DNA of 64,000 nt from Canna indica (GCA_034359265.1 CP136890.1:92157501-92221500); one strand, 5' to 3'; positions 25,095-38,092 are shown, numbered from the stretch's first letter. The notes: generated by a model from the sequence alone, not told the origin. A program made the numbers and translations.

Positions 25095-26652
25095 TCACGG
25101 GTGGGGGCGTCTCTCCGTTTTGGAAAGGTAAAGTGGACTGAAGAGGGGGTTTCGGAGGCGGTTCCCGAGGGCGATCGGCGGTTTCCACCATAGTTCTGCT
25201 GGTTTTCCGATCAAGGTAATGCGCTTTGCTCTCCTCGTGATGGTGTTCGATGTCCTTCTTCGATCCATCAATAGATCAGCTTGATTTGGTCGTCTTCCGC
25301 TTCTTTTTCTTGTTCTTCTCGATCTCGCTGCTCGAATCAAGTGAGATTAGTGATTTATTTTGGTTCTGTATGGACGTTACCTAATCCGGTTTTATTGTAA
25401 GTGTTCTGCTGTTTTAGAACTAGCTCATGCGGTTTTCTATTGTCTGGAAGTCAAAGTGAGTGTTTCGGTGAGGAATGTGATGCGATTTAGTCTGAGAGAC
25501 TGTAGATCTGCGATTCCCTACGATTCCGACACTGATAGCTACAACTCTTTTCTCATCATATCTTCTGTTGGTACATGAGTATATTTCCCTCTACATTTTC
25601 CACTAGGTGTTTGCGGTTTTGGTTGCATAGACTCTTCTGCTGCAAGGTTGTTGTCTTATATTTTTTGATTTTTATAATCTTCTGCTCGGTTTTGTAGGTT
25701 TTTTTTGGACTAATGTTTTGAAGTAGTTTCATAATTTGGATAGTTGCGTTTATTTCATTTTAGCATTTTGCTAGGTGCCGCTAAATGCCTGTATGCATTG
25801 GATAAATTCATGCTCTATTTAGAGTTCTATTTTGTGGGATGCAGACTCCGTTTCAACTGTTTAATGTTCTTTTATGTAATGCGTTTCTCTTCCCCTTTCT
25901 AAGTGCCATGTGTCACTTGCAGCAAAACATTTGACAGCTCGACTTTATTAGATATCATTTGTTATGCTTGAGATTATCAATTAAATTTTGGAACCTTGAG
26001 GTACCATTTTTTATTTCAAATTAACTAAAGTATTTAGTAGACTTCCCATGGTTTGTATTTTGGTATTATTTCAAATCTTTTTTATGTTTACAGATTTGAG
26101 GTTGGCATCCAATTCTTTGTTATGTTTCATGATTGATCATATTTAAAACCTATGATACCGAACCCCTTGAAGTCTTCCTTGTGAATCTTTTTATATTGTC
26201 TTCCCTGTGAATCTTTTAATATTATCTTGTATATGCTGAATGTTCTAATTTGGAAACATCGTCTGTTATATCCTTTAATTCTGGACACGTTTACTTGCAC
26301 TTAATATGTTTGCATTATGTACTATTCAGTGTTTGTTAGGATATACTGAATATTTCTCACTTCTTATATACATTTGTTCATCAGCATTGCTGTATTCAGG
26401 ACAGACTCATCCTGGTTTATAGTTGTTGAAGGAAAAACCCATAGGATAAACATTTTAGTTATTCTTCTGAATTCTTATGGAGCTGCTGCCCTTAATTACT
26501 GAAAGGTTCAGTTTTTTTAAAAAGTAGATAGGGTCTTGGTAGTTTCAATGATTCATCTTCAATATATTGTCGTACTATTATATCTGCTTGAATTTTGTCT
26601 GTTCTCATTGTTTTTCTTAAAGTTTCACTGACATTCTCATGCAGTTGACATC
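25095..26652 (+). other. AGO1 5' UTR exon and leader intron
   Basis: A non-coding exon (start approximate) ends at 25215 with the donor CAAG|GTAATG. The intron runs to the TGCAG ending at 26644, after which eight untranslated bases precede the ATG at 26653. A T-rich intron of 1.4 kb in the leader is common in strongly expressed plant genes. Confidence 0.6.
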
Positions 26653-29600
26653 ATGGTGAGGAAACGCAGAACAGAAACTTCTGGTGCAGGGGAGGGCTCA
26701 GAATCTCAAGAGACAAGCGGTTATGGTGGGAGAGCAGGGCCTCAGCGGCCACCAGAGAGGGGTCCTGCTCCACCACATCATGGAGGGGGTGCAGGGAGGG
26801 GTTGGGCTCCAACTAGTCAACAACCCCAACAAGGTGGTCGAGGTGGTGGAGGATATTATCAGGGGCGTGGCAGCCGACCACAGCCTCGTGATTTGCAGCA
26901 GCAAGGTGCGCCATCTCAGTACCAGAGCCGTGGTGGGCCTTCAGTCAGAGGTGGAATGCCACCTCAGCAACAGTATGGTGGACGACGTGGTGGTCGTGGA
27001 ATGACTGGAGGATATGGGGTTGGCCCTTCTGCTGCAGGCCCATCGAGGCCACCGGCTCCCGAGCTGCACCAAGCAACGCAAGCTCCTTATCAAGCCACCC
27101 AAACAGGATCCTCACAGGCAAGCTCATCACGGCAGCCAGAGATTTCTGCTACCCAGGCTGCAGAACAATTTGGACAACTCTCTGTCCATGGTGAAACCTC
27201 ATCCACTCAAGCAATCCAGTCCGTGATTCCGCCAGCTTCTTCAAGCAAGTCTGTGAGATTTCCGGTGCGCCCTGGAAAAGGTACCTATGGCGTTAGATGT
27301 GTTGTGAAGGCTAACCATTTTTTTGCTGAACTACCTGACAAAGACCTTCACCAATATGATGTGAGTTTTCTCTTGTTTCTGTTTTCTATACTAGCTTTGA
27401 CATAAATGCTTCTCTTTCTCGTGCTTTAGTGTTAAGCTATAGGTCTCACATACTTATTTAATCAGGTCTCAATTACGCCGGAAGTCACATCACGTGGTGT
27501 CAATCGTGCTGTGATGGAACAGCTTGTCAAACTTTATAGGGAATCTTATTTAGGAGGACGACTCCCAGCCTATGATGGCAGGAAGAGTCTCTATACTGCT
27601 GGTCCTTTGCCCTTTACCTCCAAAGATTTTCAGATTACTCTAGTTGATGAGGATGATGGTTCAGGCACAGAAAGGTTTTTTACTCTTCCAATTAATATGC
27701 ATGTTTATACTTTATGGTTATTTTGATATGTATGACTGTTGAATCATTTACGAAAAGTGCATTTCTGTTTTGCAGGCGCCAGAGGGCATTTCGTGTTGTC
27801 ATCAAGTTAGCTGCCCGTGTTGATCTCCATCATCTTGAAATGTTCTTATCTGGGCGGCAGGCTGACGCTCCTCAAGAAGCATTACAGGTTTTGGATATTG
27901 TGCTTCGTGAACTGCCTACTGCAAGGTATTAATTAATTTTCATAGTGGAATCTCATTTGCTATTGTTATAGAAGATGAAAAATTGATCTTTTTCTGGATT
28001 ATCTGCAGATATTTGCCTGTTGGTAGGTCCTTCTATTCACCCGATTTGGGAAGAAGGCAACCACTTGGTGAAGGACTAGAAAGTTGGCGTGGTTTCTATC
28101 AGAGTATTCGCCCAACACAGATGGGTCTCTCTTTGAATATTGGTACTGATACTAATACTGAATCTGTTTGATCCTCAGTCTAATTGTCTTTGCTTTTCAA
28201 TTCCTGGCGATACTAGAAAATGTAGGAAACATTTGAAATCATAAAGCATGTATAAATTGTTGTTTCATCAGTGTAAGTTTAGTTTACAGAACACTTTCCT
28301 ATTTGTTGTATATTGCTTAGACTTGCTACTTTAGTGAGTTCGTCATATTCTTTGTTACAAACTAGGATTCTACAATATCAGTACAATTTTTGCCTTATCA
28401 TTTCATATTATATAGCAAACATCTTATGGGTTGCAATCTTTAATGTCATGATTTGTGGCTAGAGAAATGTGATATTGGTTTGCAAATCCAAGAATCTTTA
28501 TAGATGGAAAATAAACATATATAATGGATTCCTAGACTAACCCTGTAGAATTTTGGCTGTATGAAAGCATCAGTGCAGATTCTACAAGGGTCACACAGAT
28601 GGGTTATAATAGCACTATTTCATATTCTGAAACACAGCATTTGTCATTTCTTTGTTTTGTTATTGAAAGTTCAGAGAAAGCATACCATGGGGTCCTTATT
28701 ACTTTCTTATTGCATTGTTTAGCGCACTTCTTAATCTTCCCATGACATATCTCCAAATTTGTTGTGCACATCTAAAATTCATATTAGGGGTATCAGTCAG
28801 ACTCTGAACCCACCTATTACTGATTATATCTTACCAACTGTAGTAAGTTAGGTCATTTCCTCTGATTGGTCTTTTTCATTTTTAACTGGGCTTTAGTTGG
28901 TTCTGATTCCCTCTGATTGGATTGTGAAGGAGTGTTATGGTCAATATATCTTTATTATATCTACAAGATGACAAAACCCTTTATTTTTTTCACCTAAATC
29001 CCTCCTTTTGCTCTTACAAAACAGTTACAACTTTCAACTGGTGTTTATGTTGGAACTCATCCCACTATTACACTGACTGATTATGCCCCAACCTAATTTT
29101 TCTGACTATTTTTTTTTCCTATCATCCATTATTTTGTGTTGGGATCATTTTAAAAACATTTTGCGGCAGGTATGATATGATCCAAAGTTATATATGTGCA
29201 TTTCTCAAGTTTTTTGACATGCAGAACCATTGATGTTGCTTGGTGCTAATAATTTATTTTTAGCAGATTCTATGTCTGTCTTAATTACTTATGCTCTATA
29301 CTTTATGGTGCAGATATGTCCTCCACTGCCTTTATTGAGCCTCTACCTGTCATCGACTTTGTCCAGCAGCTTCTCAATAGAGATGTCCAATCAAGACCAC
29401 TTTCTGACTCTGATCGTGTTAAGGTTTGTAAAGATTTGTTCATTTTTGTTAAATTTGTTTCATGTTTATTTATTTAGGAAAATTTTTAGCCAACTTTTTG
29501 TATATATTTGCAAGTATTTCGTGGTGAAAATATACTCATTTGGAACTGTTGCTTTATTTCTTTATTATTATCTGCATAAGTTTTGATGGATCTGGTCTAT

Positions 29601-32600
29601 ATTTTCTGTGAAACCTCTTGCCTTTTCATGTTATCTGTATCTGTGACTTAAAGTTGCATATTTTGTCCTAATTCATTAATTCTGTAGATTGTATAGTTAT
29701 TTTATTTGTGCTGTGCTGTTTCAGATCAAGAAAGCCTTGAGAGGTGTGAAGGTTGAGGTCACTCATCGTGGGAATATGCGCAGGAAGTATCGGATATCTG
29801 GTTTGACATCACAAGCAACCAGAGAACTAACGTGAGATTCTATTTTGGTTTCTGTTGATATGTTAAAGATGATACAGTTGAAATTTTATTAAAATGTCAT
29901 GGATTTATTGGTTGCAAAACTTATGTTTAATTTGACCTTGATTATAACAGTTTCCCAGTTGATGAGAGAGGTACAGTGAAGTCTGTTGTGCAATATTTTC
30001 AAGAGACTTATGGCTTTACTATTCAACATACAAATTGGCCTTGCCTACAAGTTGGAAACCAGCAGCGTCCTAATTATCTACCCATGGAGGTTAGTAACTG
30101 TAACTATAATATGCTTTCTGTTCATCCACATTTATAATTTTCAATTTTGTCCTTATAAAACTTTGAACTTTTATCTTAACAAAATCAAATGCTTGTAAAT
30201 GTCTGTACTATTATGTAGGTTCATACATCTTTCAAGGTAATATTTCATATTAACCTTTCTTTTAATTATCTTTAGGTTTGTAAAATTGTTGAAGGCCAAA
30301 GATATTCCAAGAGGCTGAATGAGAGGCAAATTACTGCTCTTTTGAAGGTGACATGCCAACGGCCCCATGATCGCGAGCTTGACATTATACAGGTAATTAA
30401 CTAACTTTGACCTTGGTCATCTGTTTTTTCTCAGTAGATCTTTCTGTTATTTCAAAAGTTCAGTTATAGAATCCTAGTTAAAACTGTCTCAGTTTATCGT
30501 CACTCTCATTTGTAATTCACTGCTTTGCCACTAGCTTCTCTAGGCTATTGTAGCTGCTTTGAAGCCCTCCGTATTCCAGACCCTTATTTCCATCATTCTT
30601 TGATTTCATTTTCTTTTAATTATTTATATCTTCTCACTTGAGTGAACACAATTCACTGACCAGTGCAACTCTACACTATATGCTACTTTATGGTTTAAAA
30701 TATTCATATATGTTTTTTTTTCTGTCTCTAGATTTAACATCATTCTTTTGTGAAACTATATCTTCTTTTCTGGAATTATAACTTTGCATGAAATCCTTTT
30801 ACAGACAGTTCATCATAATGCATACCATGAAGACCCTTACGCTAGAGAATTTGGCATCAAGATCAGTGAGAAGCTGGCGTCGGTCGAGGCTCGTGTTCTG
30901 CCTGCACCTTGGGTGAACACAAATGAATTTCATGCTATTTGTATTTGTTATTGCATTGAGGAATTGCATATTATTTCTTGACCTGACTGAATTTTAATGT
31001 GATTGCTTGCCTCTTTTTGATCATGCAGCTTAAGTACCATGACACTGGTAGGGAGAAGGATTGCTTGCCAAGAGTTGGCCAGTGGAACATGATGAACAAG
31101 GTACTGCATCAAACTATTTTCTTAATCCTTAAGTTATTTGCATTTCAGCTCCTACATGTTAATTCTACTCTTGGGTTTATTATTCAAAATATATGCTAGT
31201 GTTGACAATGTTCTTTCCTGTGTCTGCACATTGGAAATTATGACATCTATTGAAATCTGCTGAAGCTTATGTATTGAGAATTGTTATATATTAGCTACCT
31301 TAAGCTGAGCACATGAATAACATAATTTTTTGGATCTCTATGCTCATATGATATATTCATTGCACATATCTATCATTATTTCAGCAGCTATTTTGAAACC
31401 TATGCCTACCTACTGTCCTCGTGGTGTCAAATCCTTAAAATTTTAAGATCAAATGACACAAATTTCTCTATTTCTCCCACTGAAAAACAATATTCTAAAG
31501 TTGGTATACGTCATCTTTAGCTATTATATTATGAAATGGTGTCTAATAGGCGAATGATTATTCAATCTTAGGAAGTACTATCTGATCAGAAAAGTTCTTT
31601 CGAAAAATGCCTCCAATCATTGGAAAAGAGCTAGAATTGGCATTTGCACAAAAACACTCAGGCAATACTATAGGGGTATTCCCAAGGATACACTTTACGT
31701 ATCAATACTTAGAGGAGCAGTGCAAGAGAGCTGCATTTCAACGAAGTCTGAAGGATTTGACTATCTGTAGAAAAATACCCATACCTGGATATTATAAAAA
31801 AGAAAAGAAGTATGGCGTAAGAAAGGCTAGAACTTATAAAGGCAAACCGCATGACACTCACGTAAGAATTTTCAAGAAGAAGCACGCAGACAAAGTAAGG
31901 CGATGTAAGTGCTTCATTTGCGGTGAAGAGGGGCATTTTGCCCGCGAATGTAAGAGGAAACTAGGAAATATAGCCAGAGCGGCTATTGTAGAAAACCTAG
32001 AATTATCAGATGACTGGGATGTAATCTCAGTTGAACAGGATGAGCCAGATAGTGACGCTATTTGCTCATTTTCAGAAGGAGAATCCGGAATGGCAAACAC
32101 ACTTTCTGCAGACATGAGAGATCTACCATATGAAGCAATATTCGTCGTAATCACAGAAGAAAAGTCTACAGAAAAAGAACCTGCAGAAAACAGTTCCTGG
32201 AGGTCAAGAATCACCCTGGCAGATAGAATGAATGAATGCGTGCACCGATGGGAAGATAACAGCCCGGAAGTTACAAAAGGCTGTGAAAGGTGCACATGTT
32301 GCAAAGAAATAACAAACCCAAGGATGATGGCACATTGCCGAAATTGCCTGCTAACGGTATGCCCAATGTGTTCAAGGTTTAATATTGGAAGAAAGCTTAC
32401 CATTAAGAAAGCTAATTTCCTACCTTATGATGACAAAGATAGTCTTATAAGGGAACTGCTTGAGTATACTAGATACTTGCTAGCGGAAAATGATTACATA
32501 CTAGCAGAAAACACCAGGCTAAAGGAAGAAATTGATACACTCAGAACGAGTCAGGATATTGCTGATTTAGAAGAAGAATTCGGCAATATGAAGATAAACA

Positions 32601-35600
32601 AGGAAGAAAACCTTGAAGAAAAACTGCGAAAAGGAAAGTACCCTGCAGAAGAGAAGAAGCAGGATATACTTGGAAAGACAGGTATAATTTTCAAGGAAGC
32701 AACGAATATTTTATCTGAAGAGTTTACTTTCTGAGAAGAATTCGCAACATTGGCTGACAAATTTGATGGTCCGCAATCAATATTTCCCGATCATAAGAAA
32801 GGAAAAAGAATTTTGAACCGACTATACAACATGGAGATAGTCATGGATATTTCGGGAAATAAGAATTTTAGGGTCCAAGCCATACTGGACACAGGAGCGA
32901 CGGTCTGCTGCATAGACCAAGATTCAGTCCCAACAGAGGCATTAGAACCTAGTGCCTATCCAATTCTGATCAACGGAGTAAATTCTCAGCAAACTGCAAG
33001 ATTAAAGCTAAGAAATGGATTCATGACCATAGAGGAAAACAGATTTAAGATACCGTTTACATACGCCTTTCCTATGGGCAAGCGAGATGGCATCCAGATG
33101 CTGGTAGGATGCAACTTTATCCGAGCAATGCAAGGAGGAGTTCGGATTGAGGAGCAGACGATCACTTTTTATAAGAAAGTAACAACAATTACAACAAAAG
33201 TTGATACAGAAATTGCAGCCACAACAGCAATAGATGAATTAAGTCTATCAGAAGAAGAGTACTTGGAAGTACTAAGTGCAGTGACCTACAACAACTTCAA
33301 GGAATCAGAGAAGTTTAGAAGAAAGTTCGGCCCACTACTTGGAAGATATAACAATCTATACTTAATCTTCTACAGTCTACGGACAACAGGACGAACTCAA
33401 GAATCTATCTTGCTTAGGTTTAAAGAAATTTGGAGATGATATTAATGGAAATGATAACATTACCTGATAATGAACATAAATAATTGAATTTTTGATCCTT
33501 GACCGTCCTTATGTTATTTCTACTTTGGTATACTGTTGGAGGTTTTGAATACTTTAAATCACTCAACTCTAAAACGACAGTTTTAGTTTTCATTGATGTT
33601 ATTTCTATTTTTATTTTATTGTCTACTCATTCATGTAAAAATATGAACTGACCATGCTATTTTTCTCTGTTATGTTATATCACTTGTAATTTGCAATTCT
33701 GTTCCACAATTTGTAGAAAATGGTAAATGGCGGAAGAGTGAATAGTTGGACTTGTATCAATTTTGCACGAAATGTTCAAGAGAATGTTGCACGTGGATTT
33801 TGTCATGAGCTTGCTCAGATGTGCCAGATATCTGGAATGGTATGTTCTTGAGATTATCATTGTTACAGTCCATGCTATTATTAATTGGGATAAATACTCC
33901 ATTTGTATTTGAACTTTATATGATTTTACAAATTCATATTCCAATTTTAAAATTTCACTTTTAGATGCCCAAACATTAGTTTTAGTAAGCAATTCATACT
34001 TCTATCAACCTCACTGAATTTGCCACATCATTGTTATGTAGGATTATTAAATTCACACTACAATTATAAAGTTATAACATTTAGATATCCAAAGTTTTTC
34101 GTAACAAGTATATATTTCCTTCAGCCCCATTAATACATAAGCTAATAGAATCTGCCACATCACTGCTATGTGGTACACCATGTGAAGTTTAGATGGGAAA
34201 ATTCTTAAAAATATTGTAATATATTAATATATTATGATATATATATATATATGTCATTGCTCGGTGGAGATGTTGGAAAGGGGCTGCATAGCAGTTCCAA
34301 ATGTGTAAGCAAAATGGGACTCACTTTGACCGTATACAGGTCTTCCTCTAGAACAGTGCCCCTTCAAAGTGGAAGGAACTCCTGATGACATTGAGCTTCA
34401 TGTCTTCATCACTCTCGTATTACTCTCTCGTCAAGCTTGAGTAGATCGAACTTGGTGTTGTTAATTGCATGCTCATTTTGAGTAGAGTTAGTGGATGCTC
34501 AATATGCTAATAAAGAAGTTTGGTTGAAAATTCTATTTGGATAGTGTCGAATAATAGTAGAATGGTTCAATCTTCATGTTTGAAGCAACACTTCAACCTT
34601 GATCTTCATCCATAGAGCCGGATAACAAATAGCAACTTGCATGTTTTGCTTGTCCTCCCTCTTCTACAACACTTCAACCTCCACTGCGACCAACCTTGAC
34701 TGCACCTTCTTTCATTGACTTTGTCATCATCTTCTATACCTTTCTGGTTATATTAGCCTATCTCTCTCAATTTTGAGATTCTATTCCAATATTACTTTAA
34801 TATTATACCTCATTAAAACTTTGTTCACCATTATTGCGTGGAAGGATTTTTTCCAATGAAATTATCCTATGTGGTTTGCCAGCATTGACATGACAAGTTC
34901 AATCATGTTTTATTTAAGGAGTTTGCAGAAATATGGATTTTTTTACAAAAAATGAAGTGTACATATCTAAAAATATTATAGAGGAGTATCAAATGTTTAT
35001 CCTATGTGGCCGTAACTTGGGAAATTTTATTTAACTTTTGAGTTTCTAAAATTTTATTAGCTTTTGAGGTTGACAGAGTTATGAATTTGTTACAGAAATT
35101 ATTGTTTGAGTATTTCAAAGTGATGTTTTGAACTTGGAGTATGAATTTGTTAAACCATTTCAAGTTCTGATACAAATGAAGTATTTTTTTCCTTTTTAGT
35201 CCTACTCAATTGCTTTTGTTGATGTGAAAAAAGGAGGCTATTGACCGTTACTGTTATCTAAACTTCCAGGAATTTTCTCTAGAGTCTGTACTTCCTCCAC
35301 TAAGTGCTCGTCCTGACCAAGTCGAAAGAGCTCTGAAAGCACGTTATCATGATGCAATGAGCATTCTCCAACCTCAGAAAAAGGAGCTTGATTTGCTTAT
35401 TGTAATATTGCCTGATAATAATGGCTCTCTTTATGGTAAGATCTCATGCATGTAGTTTTGTTCTCTACAACCTACTGTAAGTTACAATTTTTTCTTTGCT
35501 GTTCATTCATGTGTTGTACTCAATATCTTAGTGTAATAATTGCAGGCGATTTAAAGAGGATATGTGAAACGGATCTTGGTTTAGTTTCTCAGTGCTGTTT

Positions 35601-37903
35601 GACTAAGCATGTATTTAGGATGAGTAAACAGTACCTTGCCAATGTCGCTCTGAAGATTAATGTAAAGGTGAGTGCCTGAATGTAACATCTTTCCCCCTTT
35701 TTTGATGAGCTGTTAAGAAAATTTTCATGGGTAGGTTGGAGGCAGGAACACAGTTCTAATGGATGCCTTGTCAAGGAATATTCCTCTTGTTAGTGACCGA
35801 CCTACTATAATATTTGGTGCTGATGTCACACACCCTCATCCTGGGGAGGACTCTAGCCCCTCTATTGCAGCTGTAAGAAAAAAAATTCTTCACATAGTTA
35901 CTTTTTTGTCCTCTTTACTGCTTTATTTGCTTAAATTTTTTCTATTGTTAATTCAGGTTGTCGCTTCACAAGATTGGCCCGAGGTGACTAAATATGCAGG
36001 ATTAGTTTGTGCCCAGGCCCATCGCCAAGAGTTAATTCAAGATCTGTTTAAAGTCTGGCAAGATCCTCAGCGTGGAACTGTTACGGGAGGCATGATCAAG
36101 TATGAGTCTTTGATCTATACTCTATAGCATGGTTTAAAATACCGGTATCGGTACCGATCTCGGTCAGTAATTGGTACCGTACTGTACCGACACACGGTAC
36201 GGGCCGGTATGAAAAAAGCATACTGGCCAATTTTTTGTTTTTGTTTTTGCTGTTAAAAATAACTCCAATAACACATAATTGATTATGAAATACTTAAATT
36301 TAAGATTCAAATGTCAAATACATGAATACAATATTTTAAATTCGGCCCCAAACTGCTATATGCCACTGTAGCAACTGCTCTTTTTAAGAGCCGTTACGTC
36401 ATACCGGGCAATACTGCCCGGTATGGGTGGTATTTGATAAATACCGCTCATACCGGGCGGTATTTACCGATATACCCGATATTGCCCAATACCGGGTATC
36501 TCGTATACTGGTTTTTCAAAAAACCGGTAAATGGGCGGTATGGCCGTTGTTTGAAACCGTGCTCTATAGACAGTTTTTATAGAAAGTTTTTTTTTTGTTT
36601 TTATTCTATCCAAGTAATCTCATACATGTGGGATAATGTGATACTCAGGGAGCTGCTTATTTCCTTTAAAAGAGCTACTGGACAAAAGCCACAGCGCATT
36701 ATATTCTATAGGTACAAACTTACTAAATTTCTTTTTGTAAATAATGCTCTCTATATTATTTAGATTTACAAATGGTTTTATCTCTTCAGGGATGGAGTAA
36801 GCGAGGGGCAATTCTATCAAGTTCTACTTTATGAACTTGATGCAATCAGAAAAGTATGACATCTTATTCTGCTACTACTGTGATTGCTATTACAGTTGTC
36901 CTCCATTTCATTTTTGTTGTCTGTCTCAGGCATGTGCCTCCCTGGAACCAAATTATCAACCACCTGTTACTTTTGTGGTTGTCCAAAAGCGTCACCACAC
37001 AAGGCTATTTGCGAATAACCATAATGATTACCATTCGATTGATAAGAGTGGAAACATATTACCTGGTTAGTTCATTTAATCACATGATCCTGCCTAATTC
37101 GTTTCCTTGTTTCCCTGTTTTTATTCTTTGTCAACATCTTAAAAGCTGTTTTTTTTATCTTGGTGTTTAAAATCATCCTAGGAACTGTTGTTGATTCTAA
37201 GATCTGTCATCCCACTGAATTCGACTTCTACTTGTGCAGTCATGCTGGCATTCAAGTAAATCCATCTCATCACTGCTCTTCTATATTATTCTATTCCTAC
37301 ATTATTTTTTATATAGTTATGTGCGAGCTTGAGGCCCAGTTTACAATAATTGTTTGACCATGTTTTATTGGACATGCTTGTGAAGGGTACAAGTCGGCCT
37401 GCGCATTACCATGTCTTGTGGGACGAGAACAAATTCACTGCAGATGCATTGCAAACTTTGACAAACAACCTTTGTTACACGTTAGATTCTACCCTCTGCA
37501 TCGTTCCCTATTGTATTAGCTATCCATCTATTTAAGACTTGACCATCCTTTTTACTCTGCAGTTATGCAAGATGCACACGCTCAGTATCTATTGGTATGT
37601 CTGTTACCTTGTTTTTTCTAAAAAAATCTTTTTTTTAAATAGCTCGCATCATCCCATAGCTGATTTGGCTATGTTTACTTTGGAACAGTGCCACCTGCTT
37701 ATTATGCTCATCTGGCTGCTTTCCGAGCTCGGTTTTACATGGAACCAGAGACATCAGACAGTGGTTCTCTTGCAAGTGGAGCTGCTGGTGGGCGTGGAGT
37801 TCCTGCTGGTGGACCACGCGCTACCAGGGTTCCTGGTAGTGCAGCTGTTAAACCTCTTCCGGCGTTAAAGGAGAATGTAAAGAGAGTCATGTTTTATTGC
37901 TGA
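26653..37903 (+). CDS. AGO1: ARGONAUTE1, 22 coding exons, 1074 aa
   Basis: Core slicer of RNA-induced silencing: loads miRNAs and siRNAs and cleaves matching RNA. Coding exons: 26653-27360, 27466-27674, 27776-27925, 28009-28142, 29314-29423, 29725-29831, 29951-30089, 30276-30392, 30805-30912, 31029-31100, 33717-33839, 35270-35435, 35546-35667, 35735-35872, 35957-36099, 36649-36711, 36790-36853, 36930-37065, 37182-37255, 37386-37480, 37563-37594, 37689-37903. The exons sum to 3225 nt with all phases agreeing and only GT-AG introns. Domains: Gly/Gln-rich N-terminus (1-190), N domain from about 200, PAZ about 405-520, MID, then PIWI about 715-1035. The catalytic triad is intact: D785 ([13 protein letters not shown]), D871 ([11 protein letters not shown]), H1011 ([11 protein letters not shown]); E825 is the likely fourth residue. 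It ends VMFYC, as AGO1 does. Introns hold a badnavirus fragment and two transposons. The MVRKRRTE start suggests a monocot. Confidence 0.97.
27056..27076 (+). promoter_or_regulatory. miR168 target site in AGO1 mRNA
   Basis: The stretch CTCCCGAGCTGCACCAAGCA (one more A follows) lies in the first coding exon and encodes part of PPAPELHQA. Against the known plant miR168 it pairs at 18 of 21 positions. AGO1 mRNA is a conserved miR168 target at this place, giving feedback control of AGO1 level. The miRNA gene itself is not in the window. Confidence 0.9.
31586..33439 (+). pseudogene. Endogenous badnavirus ORF3 fragment in an AGO1 intron
   Basis: A fragment of the badnavirus polyprotein, sense to AGO1, in the intron between coding exons 10 and 11. 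One frame runs about 617 codons and is broken once, by TGA at 32732-32734. The part before the stop holds both cysteine motifs of badnavirus coat proteins: C-x-C-x2-C-x4-H-x4-C (about 31904-31951, ending HFAREC) and the badnavirus-typical C-x2-C-x11-C-x2-C-x4-C-x2-C (about 32291-32371). After the stop comes a retroviral-type aspartic protease with ILDTGAT (D-T-G at about 32888-32896). Clear viral similarity fades near 33360, before any reverse transcriptase domain. The movement protein, N-terminal coat region and RT/RNase H are absent. It is a partial, non-replicating relic. Exact family within the Caulimoviridae needs a phylogeny. Confidence 0.88.
33887..35192. mobile_element. Foldback transposon in an AGO1 intron
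   Basis: Inverted ends of about 125 bp lie in the intron between coding exons 11 and 12. The left end (33887 onward, GGGATAAATACTCCATTTGT) pairs with the right end (about 35065-35192, with ACAAATGAAGTATTTT). Words such as TATGAATTTGT and TTGATAGAAGTATGAATT pair between arms with many changes, so the element is old. I found no clean target duplication, so the superfamily is open. A few hundred internal bases (34240-34700) are unrelated to the arms. Non-coding. Confidence 0.65.
36128..36561. mobile_element. hAT-like MITE in an AGO1 intron
   Basis: A perfect 8 bp target duplication CTCTATAG lies at 36120-36127 and 36562-36569. Ends are CATGGTTTAAAATACCGG and the inverted CACGGTTTCAAACAACGG. The interior is full of ACCGGTA/TACCGGG words in both directions. 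It lies in the intron between coding exons 15 and 16, shortly after the donor. Confidence 0.85.
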
Positions 37904-38092
37904 GCAAATTATCTAGTGGCTCTTACTTATTTTGCAACTTGGATAATTTCGTGGCATCTTATTGAACTTGTTTGTCGTGTGCTCATGCTGTCCTGTGAAA
38001 TGCACATTTGAAATCTTTTCTAAACTTAGTACCAGTATTAATATGCTTCTGTTGTGAGACGTATGCTCTTTTCTTTACATTGTTTCAATTCC

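Noticed and set aside
24134..25191. Many overlapping open frames on both strands upstream of AGO1
   Set aside because: They overlap each other in all frames, follow the high GC content, lack any domain, and the region fits a promoter.
31586..33439. Possibility that the intron insertion is an LTR retrotransposon and not a virus
   Set aside because: The C-x-C-x2-C-x4-H-x4-C motif followed by the second cysteine motif typical of badnaviruses, then the protease, is not the order of Ty1 or Ty3 elements; no LTR is seen.
33675..33992. Minus-strand open frame across an AGO1 exon and the next intron
   Set aside because: It runs through an exon-intron border on the wrong strand and through the foldback element arm.
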